A DNA stretch of 64,000 nt from Arachnopeziza araneosa (taxonomy: Eukaryota > Ascomycota > Leotiomycetes > Helotiales > Arachnopezizaceae), in NCBI GenBank assembly GCA_003988855.1, contig QYAI01000146.1:1-64000 (forward strand), written 5' to 3'. Within the stretch, counting starts at the first letter, position 1, and every line of letters starts with the position of its first letter. Positions 33,221 to 44,248 of this stretch are shown here, in pieces. The notes beneath the pieces were generated by a model that worked only from the letters and a program-made list of their open reading frames with translations, made no database searches and was not told the origin of the DNA. A program made the position numbers and the translations under genes.

Positions 33221-34995
33221 ATGGTAGCGGAATCTTTGATCGAGACAGCGCTACGGCGCTGGCCTGTTGTCCTAGCTGCTGTGTTTGTCGGATATCTAGC
33301 CAGCAACTACTTCAATAAAGGACTCAACAAATATCCTGGCCCATTTCTGGCATCTTTGACAGATTGGTGGAGGTTCTGGATAGTGTACAAGCGGAGACCA
33401 GAACTTCATCACATTGCTTTACACGAAAAGCATGGAGATGTCATCAGGTTAGGACCAAACGACCTTTCGTTCTCAGATCCCAAGGCATTGAAGACCATAT
33501 ATGGCTTGAATAAAGGCTTCACCAAGGTAAATTATTCTTCCAGACTTGAATAATTACTTGCTAATAACAGTGCAGTCAGAATTCTACCCAGTACAACAAG
33601 CAGTGGCAAAAGGCCACCGACTTCCATCGCTCTTCAGCACGACATCTGAACCATTCCATGCTCAACTCCGTCGTAGCGTCAACAGCGCTTTTTCCATGTC
33701 AACACTCATTCAATATGAACCGTTTGTTGACTCTACCACCGAATTATTTCTCAGTCAAACAGAGAAGTTGTACGCCAAGCCCGGAAAACCTTGCAATTTC
33801 GCTCGATGGCTTCAATTTTACGCCTTTGACGTCATTGGCGAGATGACCTATTCAAAACGCCACGGGTTTCTCGACGAAAACAAAGACATTGATGGAATTA
33901 TTGATTACATCTCTAATCTTTTCAATTATGTTGCTCCAGTACGTACTCAAATTCTTCTCTATCACGTGATTTTGACTGTTCCAGATCGGACAAATCCCCT
34001 TTCTAGATTTGTTATTCTTGAAGAATCCAATATACCTCCTTCTATCAAAATATGGACTCATTGACGCAACCTTCCCTGTTGCTCGCTTCGCGCAAGATCG
34101 GATGAAGGAACGCTTCCCAACCGGTACCGACGCACTCCCCACCACCGAACCAAAACCATCACCCAACTCAAAACCGGATCTCCTATCGAAATTTGTCCAA
34201 GCCAAACAAGATAGACCAGAATTCATGAATGATTCGCTAGTCATGACCATGGCCGTTTCCATGGCCTTCGCCGGCTCTGAAACAACGGCCATTTCTCTCT
34301 CCTCCGTCTTCTACTACCTGCTCAAGAACGAGAGATGCATGCAAAAAGTGTATGAAGAGCTGGATCAAAAAGCGAGAGAGGGCCACTTCTCCGATAAACA
34401 GTATGGTATCATTACTTTTGCCGAATGTCAAGGCCTCCCGTACCTAGATGCATGCATCAAAGAAGCGTTCCGTCTACATCCTGCTCCTGGCCTCCCACTT
34501 GAGCGCATCGTCCCAGCAGCCGGTGCTGAGATTGCCGGACATTTCGTCAAAGGCGGGACTATCGTTGGATGTTCCGCATGGGTGATTCATCGCAATAAAG
34601 AGCTCTTCGGGGATGATGTGGAGGTCTACAGACCTGAGCGATGGCTAGTTGGTGAAGGCAAGAAGGATGAGAGTGCGATAGGAAAGGAAGAGAAAGAGAT
34701 TGAGGAAAAGAGAATTAAGGATATGGGGAGTGTGATGCTGCAGTTTGGCATGGGTGCTAGAACCTGTATTGGGAAGAATATCAGCTTGTTGGAGATTTAT
34801 AAATTGGTACCAACATTTCTAAGACGCTTCGAGGTATGTCTTGTTCTCTACAGACCTATTTCACATACTGACAATATCCTCTAGGTACAATTTGAAGACC
34901 CTACAAAGGACTGGACGGTGCATAATGCATGGTTCGTCAGGCAACTCGATTTCAACACGACATTCCGACCCAGAAAGCTAGTCCAGCCAGCATGA
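33221..34995 (+). CDS. Cytochrome P450 monooxygenase (542 aa)
   Basis: Four exons (33221-33526, 33576-33938, 33985-34833, 34885-34995) join cleanly. An N-terminal membrane anchor (WPVVLAAVFVGYLASNYF) leads to the proline-rich KYPGPF hinge. The I-helix motif AGSETTA is near residue 319, the K-helix E-x-x-R (EAFR) near 383, the YRPERW segment follows, and the heme loop FGMGARTCIGKN places the thiolate Cys at about residue 484. All P450 essentials are present, so it should be a functional ER-bound monooxygenase that needs NADPH-P450 reductase. The overall look resembles the pisatin-demethylase-like E-class group, but the substrate cannot be predicted. Confidence 0.93.
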
Positions 34996-36036
34996 ATGAC
35001 GAGAAGACGACATGGCATATTTTTCAAGATTTTGTATGGTAAACCTCTCGCTGCCTTACCTGAATCGGTTATATTAGCATCGCATCCCAATATGATAACA
35101 GATTTACTTTTCTTATATCTTACTATAGTCTGAGACTGTTGCATTTCGCAACCTATATCTTAACGTGTAAATTATGTTCGTGATATCTTAGCCACAACTA
35201 GTCACGCTATGCAGGAGCGAGGTGTCATGCGGATATGATTTTTTTTTAGTAGAGATCAATATCAGAGCTAATATATCAATAAGCTGTGACCAACGATAAA
35301 CTCTACTCATTACCTTACGTCCAAGGTATTTTTTACCAGAAATTCATGTCTTGTAGGATAATTTCCATGCGTATGACTTTAACTCATTTTGAGATGATTT
35401 AAAGCCTAGTATTTCTAAATTTAGGTTTATGTCAAAGGTCCTACACACACCAGCGATACAGTCAGCCGTGTGACCAAAATGGCAAGCGCTCAGTCTTACG
35501 CTGCGCTTCTAACGGCTATGGCAAGGGAGTGTTACCCACGTGACCAACACTCTATCTCGCAGCACGCGTTCCCCAATTGCGTTATTGGTCTGGATTTTGA
35601 ATCCATTAGAGAATAGAAGTGACTTCTCAGATCGCTACTGAGGTGACTTGAGACGTGCAGATCTGGATAACCTGCCCACAGGGCGATGCGCTGTCGCGTT
35701 CGTGGTCTGCAGTAGTGGCTCAGTGCCCAATCTTAGGACCAGCTGAGCAGTTTTGGCTGAACAAGCACCCTAAATGAAGTACCCAAGATAGGTAGCTTAG
35801 TTTTAATCCGTTTTGAAAAAATGTAAGCTGCCATATGGGTGTTTCTAGGCCAGTCGCCAAGTTACGTTTCTAAGAAGCAAATTACGACAGATGCGGTAAG
35901 CGCAACACAGCAAGCCCTAACTACCTACACTTCCCGTAGCTCTTCTCCCTTTCAATTCTTGCAAATTTAGATATTCCGCAGAACCTCAATTGTCACGCCG
36001 TCATCGATCATCACTGTACTTACCTCCTTTCTTAAT
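34996..36036. other. Intergenic region
   Basis: About 1 kb between the P450 and the F-box gene; no coding frame of note. AT-rich near 35240-35420. Confidence 0.5.
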
Positions 36037-37126
36037 ATGGACTGCTTCAAATCCATACTCCGCCGGTTTGGCGTGTCGTATCACACAGTGGCCAGCGATC
36101 TCAAGCCTCGCCCTGCCGCCCTCGAATTCTCAGAGTTCAGCAAGCTCCCATCCGAACTCATTCTCCACATTGCTCGCATTCTATCCGCTGAATCGACCCT
36201 CTCTTTCTCACTTTGCTGTCGGCCCATCTACTTCACCTTGGGACCAGAAGTCTTTAGGAATTCAGCGCAGAACTCGCAACGCTTGGAGTTCTTGACGCTG
36301 CTGGCACGAGACCTGCCTAACCATGTCCCATGCTGCTATTGTAAGAAGCTTCATGCAATCGAGAAAGCTCGGCAGCACATCTTCTCTGCGTATAGGGGCA
36401 ATATTACATGGCTGCCTTGTTGGGAGGCCAACTACAAATTCACCTTTTCTCATCTCCACCATGATTTCTCCTTTACAGTCTTCCAAATGGTCATGAAACG
36501 TTATCGCCAGGGCCTCGACTACTCTGAACTTTTGAATCTCCTGTCATGCAAGGAAACTCATACGCGGAATGGTTACGTCAAGCACTACAAATCTCTGGCA
36601 CGAATCGTTCATGGTTCTATGATTATTCGGGAACAAAAGATAGTCATCGTTGCACTGGCCAAATTAAGCCTAATCGAGGGGATCAAACGAATTACTATCT
36701 GTGCTCATATCTCTCTCATATGGAGTCAGGAGTCACAGGGGCTGCATGGCATTGTTGGAAGATTCACGTCACTTGACTGGGACGTCTCAAGGATTGACCG
36801 GGATTGGCAAGGGCTAGCCAGACATTGCCCTCATTGCCTCACTGATTTTCTCTCCAGTTTGAGCGGTTTGAAGAAAAGGTTGACGCGGTATTTGTCACAA
36901 AGTGGCAGGACCTTGGCCAAGCTCGATCGCCCATGGATTATGAATGGCGGCGTTATGCTGCTTTCCGCGAAGAGCGACATTGGCTTTCGGTTGGCTTTCG
37001 GTTGGACTTGATCGCGCCTCTGCCCGTACTATGTTCGAGGGGAAGGAGCATTTTAGGTTTGATTCTACTGGTCTTTTGACCCAAGAAGATAGGAAGGAAC
37101 TTCTGGCATCGCTGGAACGTATATAG
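36037..37126 (+). pseudogene. F-box-domain protein gene with 11-bp frameshifting duplication
   Basis: The frame from 36037 encodes an F-box-like FSKLPSELILHIARIL followed by SLCCRPIYFTLG and a Cys/His-containing middle (CCYCKK). After about residue 250 the coding sense moves to another frame, best explained by an intron 36784-36857 (strong TTTTCTCTCCAG acceptor). The continuation reads FERFEEKVDAVFVTKWQDLG up to REERHWLSVG. There TTGGCTTTCGG is repeated exactly (36980-36990 and 36991-37001). This 11-bp tandem duplication shifts frame; without it the reading would run on through ASARTMFEGKEHF to TAG at 37124-37126, as the family's usual C-terminus. With it, an altered tail ends at TGA 37077-37079. 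Role: SCF-type substrate adaptor if functional. Confidence 0.65.
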
Positions 37127-37938
37127 CTATTTTGTCTTCCGCATGATCTTCTGACTTTGAATGGTAGAAAAACGATTTCCGAAAACCAAAGAAAAAAATG
37201 ATAAATCAAACTGCTGAAATTCATACAGAAAACATTTCTGGTGTCTAGTCTCAAATATTATGCGAGTTATTACTGGTAGTTTCTGTACCTATTATACTCA
37301 ATTCTTCGCAGAGTTCTCTGATAAATGACATCCGGTAAAGAATCAGTGATCCATCAGAAGAGAATTCAAGCGTGTTCGTATGAAATCTACACAAATATTT
37401 TCTTGGGTTTCGACACTGAGTATCCTCGAAATGGAATTGGCGCGCAAGAAAGTACGTGAATAGGTAATTCAGCCGAGACGCGGGTGTCAATCCAGGCGAA
37501 GTTGCAGCGAGGCTAATTGGCTGCGTAGATGCAAGATGACATCGATCTTCCCAGATCCGATCCAGATCGACCGAGTTTATCATCAGAAATTGAGCCACCT
37601 CGAGCAGACATGAGTCAAGGGAGAGNGTATCTTGAGAGAGGTATATGTTGACGCGTTAAGCAAGATGTGGATTCTTTTTGCTCGTTCGAGTGCCGTAGTT
37701 CTGGTGGCGAGCTTTTTGTGCCCCTAATTGGATTAGGATCCGTAAGCGGGGAGTAGTGCTTACCTCGTATATCATGGGCCTATCGAAAAGCGTCTCAAGA
37801 ATAACAGGATATCAAATACTGAGACCTATGACGGCGCTTCAGTCAAACTGGGTCTTTGCATTTATCTTTAAAAGACGATCTCAGTCCAGATTTTGGTTTA
37901 ATATTCGATTCTCGCTCTCGATCCAAGAGTAGTTTACA
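37127..37938. other. Intergenic region with one ambiguous base
   Basis: No gene seen. Base 37626 is N. It carries the promoter of the second P450; the sequence just before the ATG is TC-rich. Confidence 0.5.
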
Positions 37939-39950
37939 ATGGCAATCCTCCCGCAGCTACCGTCCGCCTGGCTACTCCTCATTGCGGGCTTCTTGATCTA
38001 CGGAATCTCATTGACGTTTTATCGACTCTTCCTCCATCCTCTCAGTAGATTCCCGGGCCCCAAACTCGCTGCTGCATCGTACTGGTATGATTTCTACTAT
38101 GATGTGGTGAAAGGTCCGTACCAAGGACAGGGCGGGTTTCATATCGAGGAACTGCATCGGATATATGGTAGCATCTTAAATTTCGTTGGTTAAATTTACT
38201 TTTTCAAATAAAAGTCATGAATTAATTCGTTTTAATGAATAGGGCCAATTGTACGCATCAACCCAGACGAACTTGCTGTGAGAGATCCTGAATGGTACGA
38301 CACTCTTTACAATTCAGGCAGGCGAGATAAGTGGCCCCGCAATCACAGAGCAAATGGTTCCGCAGGATCGGGTAAGTGTTGAGATTCTTCATTTCAATCT
38401 CTGAGCAATCGAAATTGAAATAACCATCTTCTCAGTTGCAACGACCATCTCTAAAGACCTCCACAAGATCAGAAAGGCGCCATTACTACCATTCTTCTCC
38501 AAACGAGCAGTGGTGGACCTACAACCACTGCTCCAAGCCAACGTTGAAAAACTATGCAAGGGTATCAAAGCATACATGGCCAAAGAGAAACCATTAGCAG
38601 CGGGCCGAGCTTTCACAGCGCTGACCTTGGACGTCATCACCGATTACTGCTTCCGGAAGAACTGGAAATGTCTTGATGACCCGGAGTTCTCCCCGCACTG
38701 GAAAAACACCATGGCAGGCTTGTTCGAGCCCGTTCCAGTCACGAAGCAATTCCCGTGGATCATGACGATTATGAATTCGCTTCCCAGAAACGTGGTGGAG
38801 AAGATGGCGCCAGATATGGCGTTATTCTTTGGTGCTAAAGATGTCAGTCTCTCGAGACTCCGAAGCAGAGTAAAAGCTCACTTGCTAACGAGCATAGGCC
38901 GTGGAAGCTCAAGTTACCGAAATTGTTCAAGCCAAGAAGGAATCCAATAAAACTTCACTGGATGAAGAGCTAACCGCAGATTCAACTCCAGATCATAAAA
39001 CCATTTTCCATACTCTCCTCGACAGTTCTCTACCTGAGAGCGAGAAAACCGTAGATCGACTCACAGACGAGGGATTCGTCATCGTCGTCGCCGGTTCCGA
39101 AACAACGAGCAAGATACTCTCCACGATCTTCTACCACTTGCTAGCGAATCCGGAGGCGTTATCTCGTGTCCAGAAAGAGCTAGATGAGGCGATGCTAGAT
39201 CCCAAAGTACTAGCGGACTGGCGAACATTGGAGGGATTGAAATATCTGGTAAGATTGACTTTGCTAATATCTTAGGTCTATTATTGACAGTTTTTTCTCC
39301 AAAGAGTGCAACAATAAATGAAAGCCTCCGACTCAGCAGTGCCGTAACCAACCGTCTACAACTCATCGAGCCTATCGAGACACTACGGTATAAGGAGTTG
39401 GCAATCCCACCTGGAGTAAATCCATCAAATCATATCTCCTCAGCTCTCTTCTCCCTTTTTCTTTTCCTACCTTCCTCTCTTTCACCATCACGGACTAATA
39501 ACCCCCCTTCCAGACACCAATAAGCATGAGCATCCCCTCCATCCTCCTCGACCCGAGCATCTTCACATCCCCCACGAAATTCGACCCCGATCGATGGATC
39601 CGCAGCTCAGAACGAGAAGAGAATCTAGAGAGGTGGCAGATCACGTTTGCGAAGGGATCTCGATCTTGTCCTGGTCAGAAGTATGTGCTACGTACACCCA
39701 CACATTCTCACTTTCCCTTCACCTCTCATCCCAACCCCCAGCCTCACTCTCACTGCAATCCTGACACAGATACAGCCTAGCACAAGCCGAGATCTATCTC
39801 ACCACCGCAGCGGTTCTGCGACGCTTCGAGCTGGAGTTGTTCGACACGACGCGGGAGAGGGACATCGATACGGTGAGGGACTGTTTCGTCGGTCTCCCGA
39901 CGCCGGGATCAAAGGGACTGAGGGTGAATATTCTGAAGGAGAGGATTTGA
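37939..39950 (+). CDS. Cytochrome P450, trichodiene-oxygenase-like (522 aa)
   Basis: Seven exons (37939-38167, 38243-38371, 38436-38842, 38898-39248, 39305-39415, 39514-39680, 39776-39950) keep frame throughout. The anchor [19 protein letters not shown] is followed by [15 protein letters not shown]. The I-helix reads [10 protein letters not shown], the K-helix motif NESLR, and the heme loop [12 protein letters not shown] (Cys about residue 461). The N-terminal pattern ([20 protein letters not shown], then [12 protein letters not shown]) is typical of the large fungal P450 clade often annotated as trichodiene oxygenase-like; that label does not prove trichothecene chemistry, and no terpene cyclase is present in the window. 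Membrane-bound monooxygenase of unknown substrate. Confidence 0.92.
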
Positions 39951-40813
39951 TGTTGTATTTCATTAGGATGTTGGCAAGAAGATGCTTTTTGCTGTGGGTT
40001 GAAGTCTCTTGTGTTTCTGAAACGCAACTGTGCTATACATGTGGAAAATTTAGTTGGTTTATGAAACGCTAATCCATGAAGCTTGAAGGGATCATTTTGT
40101 ATGCAAGAAATTTCTCTGTTTGATTCGTTGAGCAATTTCGATCGCATCTGGATTGCTCACACTGACGGCATGCACTTTTGGATTGACATCTTTGATTCGT
40201 AAATTGAGAGTCTGGCAATGTTAGCATGGATGATGGGGAGAGAAGCGGGCAGATTTACAGCGACTAGTTCTTCAGTAGTAAACTGTCGATTTCGAAGGGC
40301 TTCACCGAGCTCCACGATAGATGCCTGGGCGAGTTAGGCCTGCCAGGAGCTGGATCATCGGGCATAATTGATTCGGCAGTAGCGACGAAGGCCTGAAACA
40401 GCGACAGAAATGAGGATTACGAAGAGGGATAGATGAGTGAGTGTGCGCAGGTCAAAAGGAAATCAGCCTCGTCTAAAATTCACGGATGTGGTTATTGATT
40501 CGCGGAACAACACGATAGCACTTATGATTCGATGATAAGGGTAGCTGCCAGCAATGGAGGGAGCGCCAAAGCTGTTGCCTCCAGAAAGATTGTATGAACC
40601 ATGGACGACTGCCACAATCACATTTTCAGTCAGGCCACTTTTTGAGAAAAAGAGGGATCAAACGATATGGGCTATCTAGCTACCGTCAATCGATGGATCT
40701 ACAGAAATCTATGCAGTTATAATCAAATATCTAAAGATCAATGCAAAATTAGACTTGTCATTTATCTTCTAAATAAATAAGATCAACAACCGCAGATGAT
40801 ACTAAAACCAAAT
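39951..40813. other. Intergenic region between convergent genes
   Basis: 860 bases, no coding sequence recognised. Confidence 0.5.
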
Positions 40814-41287
40814 TCACTTATTCGACTTCTGCCACCAATGCTTTTTCTTCGGAGGTGGTGCCGGGTCAACTGGCAGATACCACCTCGTGTACGACTGACG
40901 TGGGGAGCCTCTATCATTGGATTGCCGCGCTACAGTACCTGATTGGTTGAGTGATGAATTATTATTCGGCGGCAGAGTGCGTGACATTAGAGTGCTATAT
41001 CTTGGATTGTGGACCCGCTTCAAAATGATGAGACTCCGTTTGGCCGCTTTGGAGCCCCTATGATTGGGATTGACCGCCTGCCAGAACCTGTCTTCCTCAT
41101 TGAGAATGCGCTCTGCTTCGCTGAGATTTCCACTCTCCGCCCACATAAGTCTTCGCGCCTGCTTGTATCTCTGTCGGTGCATTTCAGAGTTTTGAACATG
41201 GGTATATTTTCGGGGCTTTTGAGGTCGTGAGGGCTGGGCTTGGGTTAACTTCGCTTTCTTGTATTTCTTAGGCTGGTTAATTGGCAT
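40814..41287 (-). CDS. Possible C-terminal exon of the HeLo/STAND-TPR gene, or separate small basic protein
   Basis: A 157-codon open frame starting MPINQPKKYKKAKLTQAQ overlaps the end of the upstream frame by 11 bases. It contains ARRLMWAESGNLSEAERILN, which looks like one more TPR helix pair, in a lysine/arginine-rich context, and ends PPPKKKHWWQKSNK. An intron with donor GTTTCC in the ...GTL codons and acceptor ATTAACCAG before PKKYKK would fuse it in phase to the upstream protein, extending that by about 150 residues. Otherwise it is a separate gene or a chance frame. Confidence 0.45.
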   Translation of the reverse strand: MPINQPKKYKKAKLTQAQPSRPQKPRKYTHVQNSEMHRQRYKQARRLMWAESGNLSEAERILNEEDRFWQAVNPNHRGSKAAKRSLIILKRVHNPRYSTLMSRTLPPNNNSSLNQSGTVARQSNDRGSPRQSYTRWYLPVDPAPPPKKKHWWQKSNK

Positions 41288-43056
41288 GTCCCTCGAAGTA
41301 CTTTGAGAGTCTCTTGGCTCCTCGAGCTGTGGAAACTAAAGTCCCGTTTGAGTCATCCGAACGAACTGATATACCCGATCTCCGCTGAGTAAACTTAGGA
41401 GCTTCACCTGGCTCTCTCTGATTCTTGGTTGACTGTCTAGGATGTATTCTAGTGGTATGGGTTGTTTGTAGCTTAGTGAAGCGATTGTAAAGACTCGTAT
41501 CTGTATTCGAAAGCTTTGATCTTGTGAAAGGATTTTTACCCGAATTAGAGATCGATCCTCTCTCCACGCTTCGTGAACCATTATCATTTATAGACAGCTG
41601 CTGCTTGAAATCTGAGAGCATATCCGAATAAGCCTTTTCTTCATCCAGATCACCTTGGCCTTCTGCGATTTGCCCAAGGACATCGAGAGCATCTTGCACA
41701 CCTTGATTTCCGACGGTACCCGCTTTTAAAAACATTTTGTAGGCCCGTTTGGCGTACGATTGAGCTTGCGTGTAATCCTCCTTTTTGGCAAGAATGAAAG
41801 AAAGAGAGATCATATCGTCGGGTATAGAAACGCTGTCATTTGGAGGTCTCCATGCACGTATGGCAAGCTTTTCTTTGAGTAATCTCTCCGCGTCGTCAAA
41901 ATTCTCTTGTTTAGTACATGTTTTAGCGATCAAATCAAGTAAATTTAATCGTATCGTTAGCTGTTCTGGAGAGCAGCTTTCACTGAGAGGCAACTTATCC
42001 AAACACTTTTGAAACAAACGTTGGGCAACGTCGAAATGACCAGATTCAAACTCAGCTTTTCCACGCCGGAGGTGTATTTGTATGACCTTACTTTCCAAAT
42101 GATCATCATCATCTGAGTCAAATTGGTCCACCCCGCTCTGTAGTGTAGATTGGGCTGGGGGTATGGCATCCAGGAAACGAAGGGTTGCCAGGCTTGGTTG
42201 GTGCTGAAGATCTCCAAGCACAGAGTTGCCATCAACCCGATCCATCCCTGACACCGAAGAGGCAGTAGCAACCACCGACCCAGCACTTCTTATAGAGGGA
42301 CGAAGGCCTGTGATAGTTGCCAGCTCGCTTCGAGATCGGGTATATGCAGGTGAATTAGATTCCGGAACACGTTCAAGCTCTTTCATCCGATTGTCAAATT
42401 CGCGGTCGATCCTCTCAATATATCTCTCTAGCTTATAGAGGTTGGGTATCAGCTGGTCTCTGATCTCGGGAACGACATGACCTGCTACCCTATCCACAAT
42501 TTGATCTGCTAGGCCGCTTGCCAACTCTTGAGGTGTAACCTGGGTCCCTCTTGAAATAACTTGGTCAGCATTGAAATTATACTTGAGGAGGCGGTCATTT
42601 CAAGACCTACATATTCAAAGTCTGGAGACTGATTGTTATACTCTCCTTGCACCATTGGATCTGACGCTGATATATAAGGATCATTTCGGTCGCAGAGTCC
42701 AATCGGAGGTGACGCCTGATAGAATCGAAGAATTTGGATGGCCTGTTTACCTGGTCGAGAGTAGTCTGGAGGTCCGAAAGTGTCTTGTTGCATGTTTCAA
42801 AGGCCTTGAACAAGGCTGCCCAGAGATTTCCAATATGGCCCGTTGACCTCATGGATGATTTCACTCGCTCTTGCTCCAGTGTGTCTTTCAGCAATTGGAG
42901 AGTCCGGGCGAAAGCCTCAATATCTTGAATAAAGCTTCCGATTTTGGTATTCGCGATTGCAACATCACCAACGAACTTCTTGATTGACCAACTTATCTTC
43001 GCCGTCGTCGCGACCAACCCCGCAATACCCGTTATCATGCTCAGTGGCTCCGCCAT
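41277..43056 (-). CDS. Fungal STAND-type N-terminal (HeLo-like/PigL_N) domain plus TPR-like protein
   Basis: Exons 42611-43056 and 41277-42549 join across a 61-nt intron (GTAGGT...TTTCAAG, branch CTGAC) to give 572 residues. The N-terminus MAEPLSMITGIAGLVATTAK, followed by about 130 residues of long helices, matches the fungal N-terminal domain commonly found on STAND/NLR and ankyrin proteins, related to HeLo-type cell-death modules. A linker with ELERVPESNSPAYTRSRSEL precedes TPR-like helices (ESGHFDVAQRLFQKCLDKLP; FDDAERLLKEKLAIR; EDYTQAQSYAKRAYKMFLKA). The tail is Ser/Thr-rich and basic. No NACHT/NB-ARC nucleotide-binding core is present, so it is an NLR-like protein lacking the switch domain. 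Suggested role: signalling or self/non-self response; unproven. Confidence 0.72.
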
Positions 43057-43855
43057 TACGCCAAAAGCGAGGATATCAGGGAATCATATGGTCGGAATCC
43101 GTCATATCATTCATCGCATGGAATATCGTCGCATTGAACAGGAAGGATAGAAATGAAGTTGGATAGAAGAGAAGCGGTTGGGGAAGGCGGATGAGGGGAG
43201 CGAGCGAGGAGAGACATTGATTCAGCTGAGGCAGGCGCCGGCTAGCCCAACCCAAAAAAGTAAATACATGCCGTCATGAAATATTGCTATACCAGACCAC
43301 GCCATTGTGCAAGAGCAAACGATTTGAGTGAAATGGCAATAGTAGAAGGTTTTATCGTCGCATAAATGGTGTATAAGATGATTGGCAAGTGTGAGATTTC
43401 ATGACGGTTACCGGTGTTAGGGGTCCACTTGAAATGAAAACCCGAGGCAGCCTCTAGTGCCGCGTCCAAAAGGTTGAGGTGATCTCGCTCAAGCCTTGGG
43501 TGCAGAATTTGATTGGCTTTTGCAAAACACAGAGCAAATGCGAACCAAAAATAAAGACAAAAAACATACAACAGCAGGTATTCGCTGGTGGTCACCCACC
43601 CAACTACTAATCTGCCGATCTAAAGCTTAAATATAAGAGAGCGGACGGGATCCCTTGTTCTCTTTAGTCTGTGGTCGTATGTGGCAGGAGTTGGGCTAAT
43701 TAATATTATGACCATGAAATTATAGGAGTGGCTAGAAAATGTCGCCTGAGATTGTGGCAGCTCAGACCTCCGAGGAACTTGAATCCTTCGTTGCCGCTTT
43801 TCGGAAAAATCTACTAATCGAGAATGCAAACTCAAGCAAGTAGATCCGTAAAAGC
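43057..43855. other. Intergenic region upstream of solo LTR
   Basis: No gene seen. Short frames at 43287-43595 and 43620-43835 show no family features. Confidence 0.45.
43851..43855. repeat. Target-site duplication AAAGC (left)
   Basis: Matches 44244-44248 on the far side of the solo LTR. Confidence 0.85.
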
Positions 43856-44243
43856 TGTCGCGAGCGGAGTGGTTCGGCCAGCTGAAAGCAGCTAAGCCGC
43901 AAGCGGAAGGCTTTCGACCTAGCTGAAAGCAGCCAAATAACTCATCTCCGGATCAGGAAATCAAGACAAAGAACTTCCGAAAGCAATATCCGAAAGCAGT
44001 TATGACGTGATTAATGGAATGAGCTAGTGGAGGATCAAAGAGAGGATCTGGGTATAAAGGAGAGGTCTTTCAGAGCAGGAAAGGAAGGAGAAGGATCAGA
44101 GATCAAGATCAGTTCTGAGAAGACCACTTAATTGAATCAATTCAAGCTCTTATTATCTGATCAGTGAACCACTGATTTATATATTCTCTTATTCAAAAGA
44201 CTCATTGCTTATATGAGCAATACCAACGGTTCGACCCGTGACA
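43856..44243. mobile_element. Solo LTR of an LTR retrotransposon
   Basis: A 388-bp block begins TGTCGCGAGCGG and ends CGACCCGTGACA, so it has TG...CA ends with TGTC/GACA inverted termini. It is bracketed by the 5-bp duplication AAAGC (43851-43855 and 44244-44248). A TATAAA promoter element lies at 44053-44058. No gag/pol sequence is beside it, so it is a solo LTR left by recombination between two LTRs. It may be of copia type. Confidence 0.88.
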
Positions 44244-44248
44244 AAAGC
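44244..44248. repeat. Target-site duplication AAAGC (right)
   Basis: Right copy of the 5-bp duplication flanking the solo LTR. Confidence 0.85.

Noticed and set aside
37939..39950. Reading the second P450 as proof of a trichothecene pathway
   Set aside because: The trichodiene-oxygenase-like label covers a large P450 clade and no terpene cyclase or partner gene is in the window.
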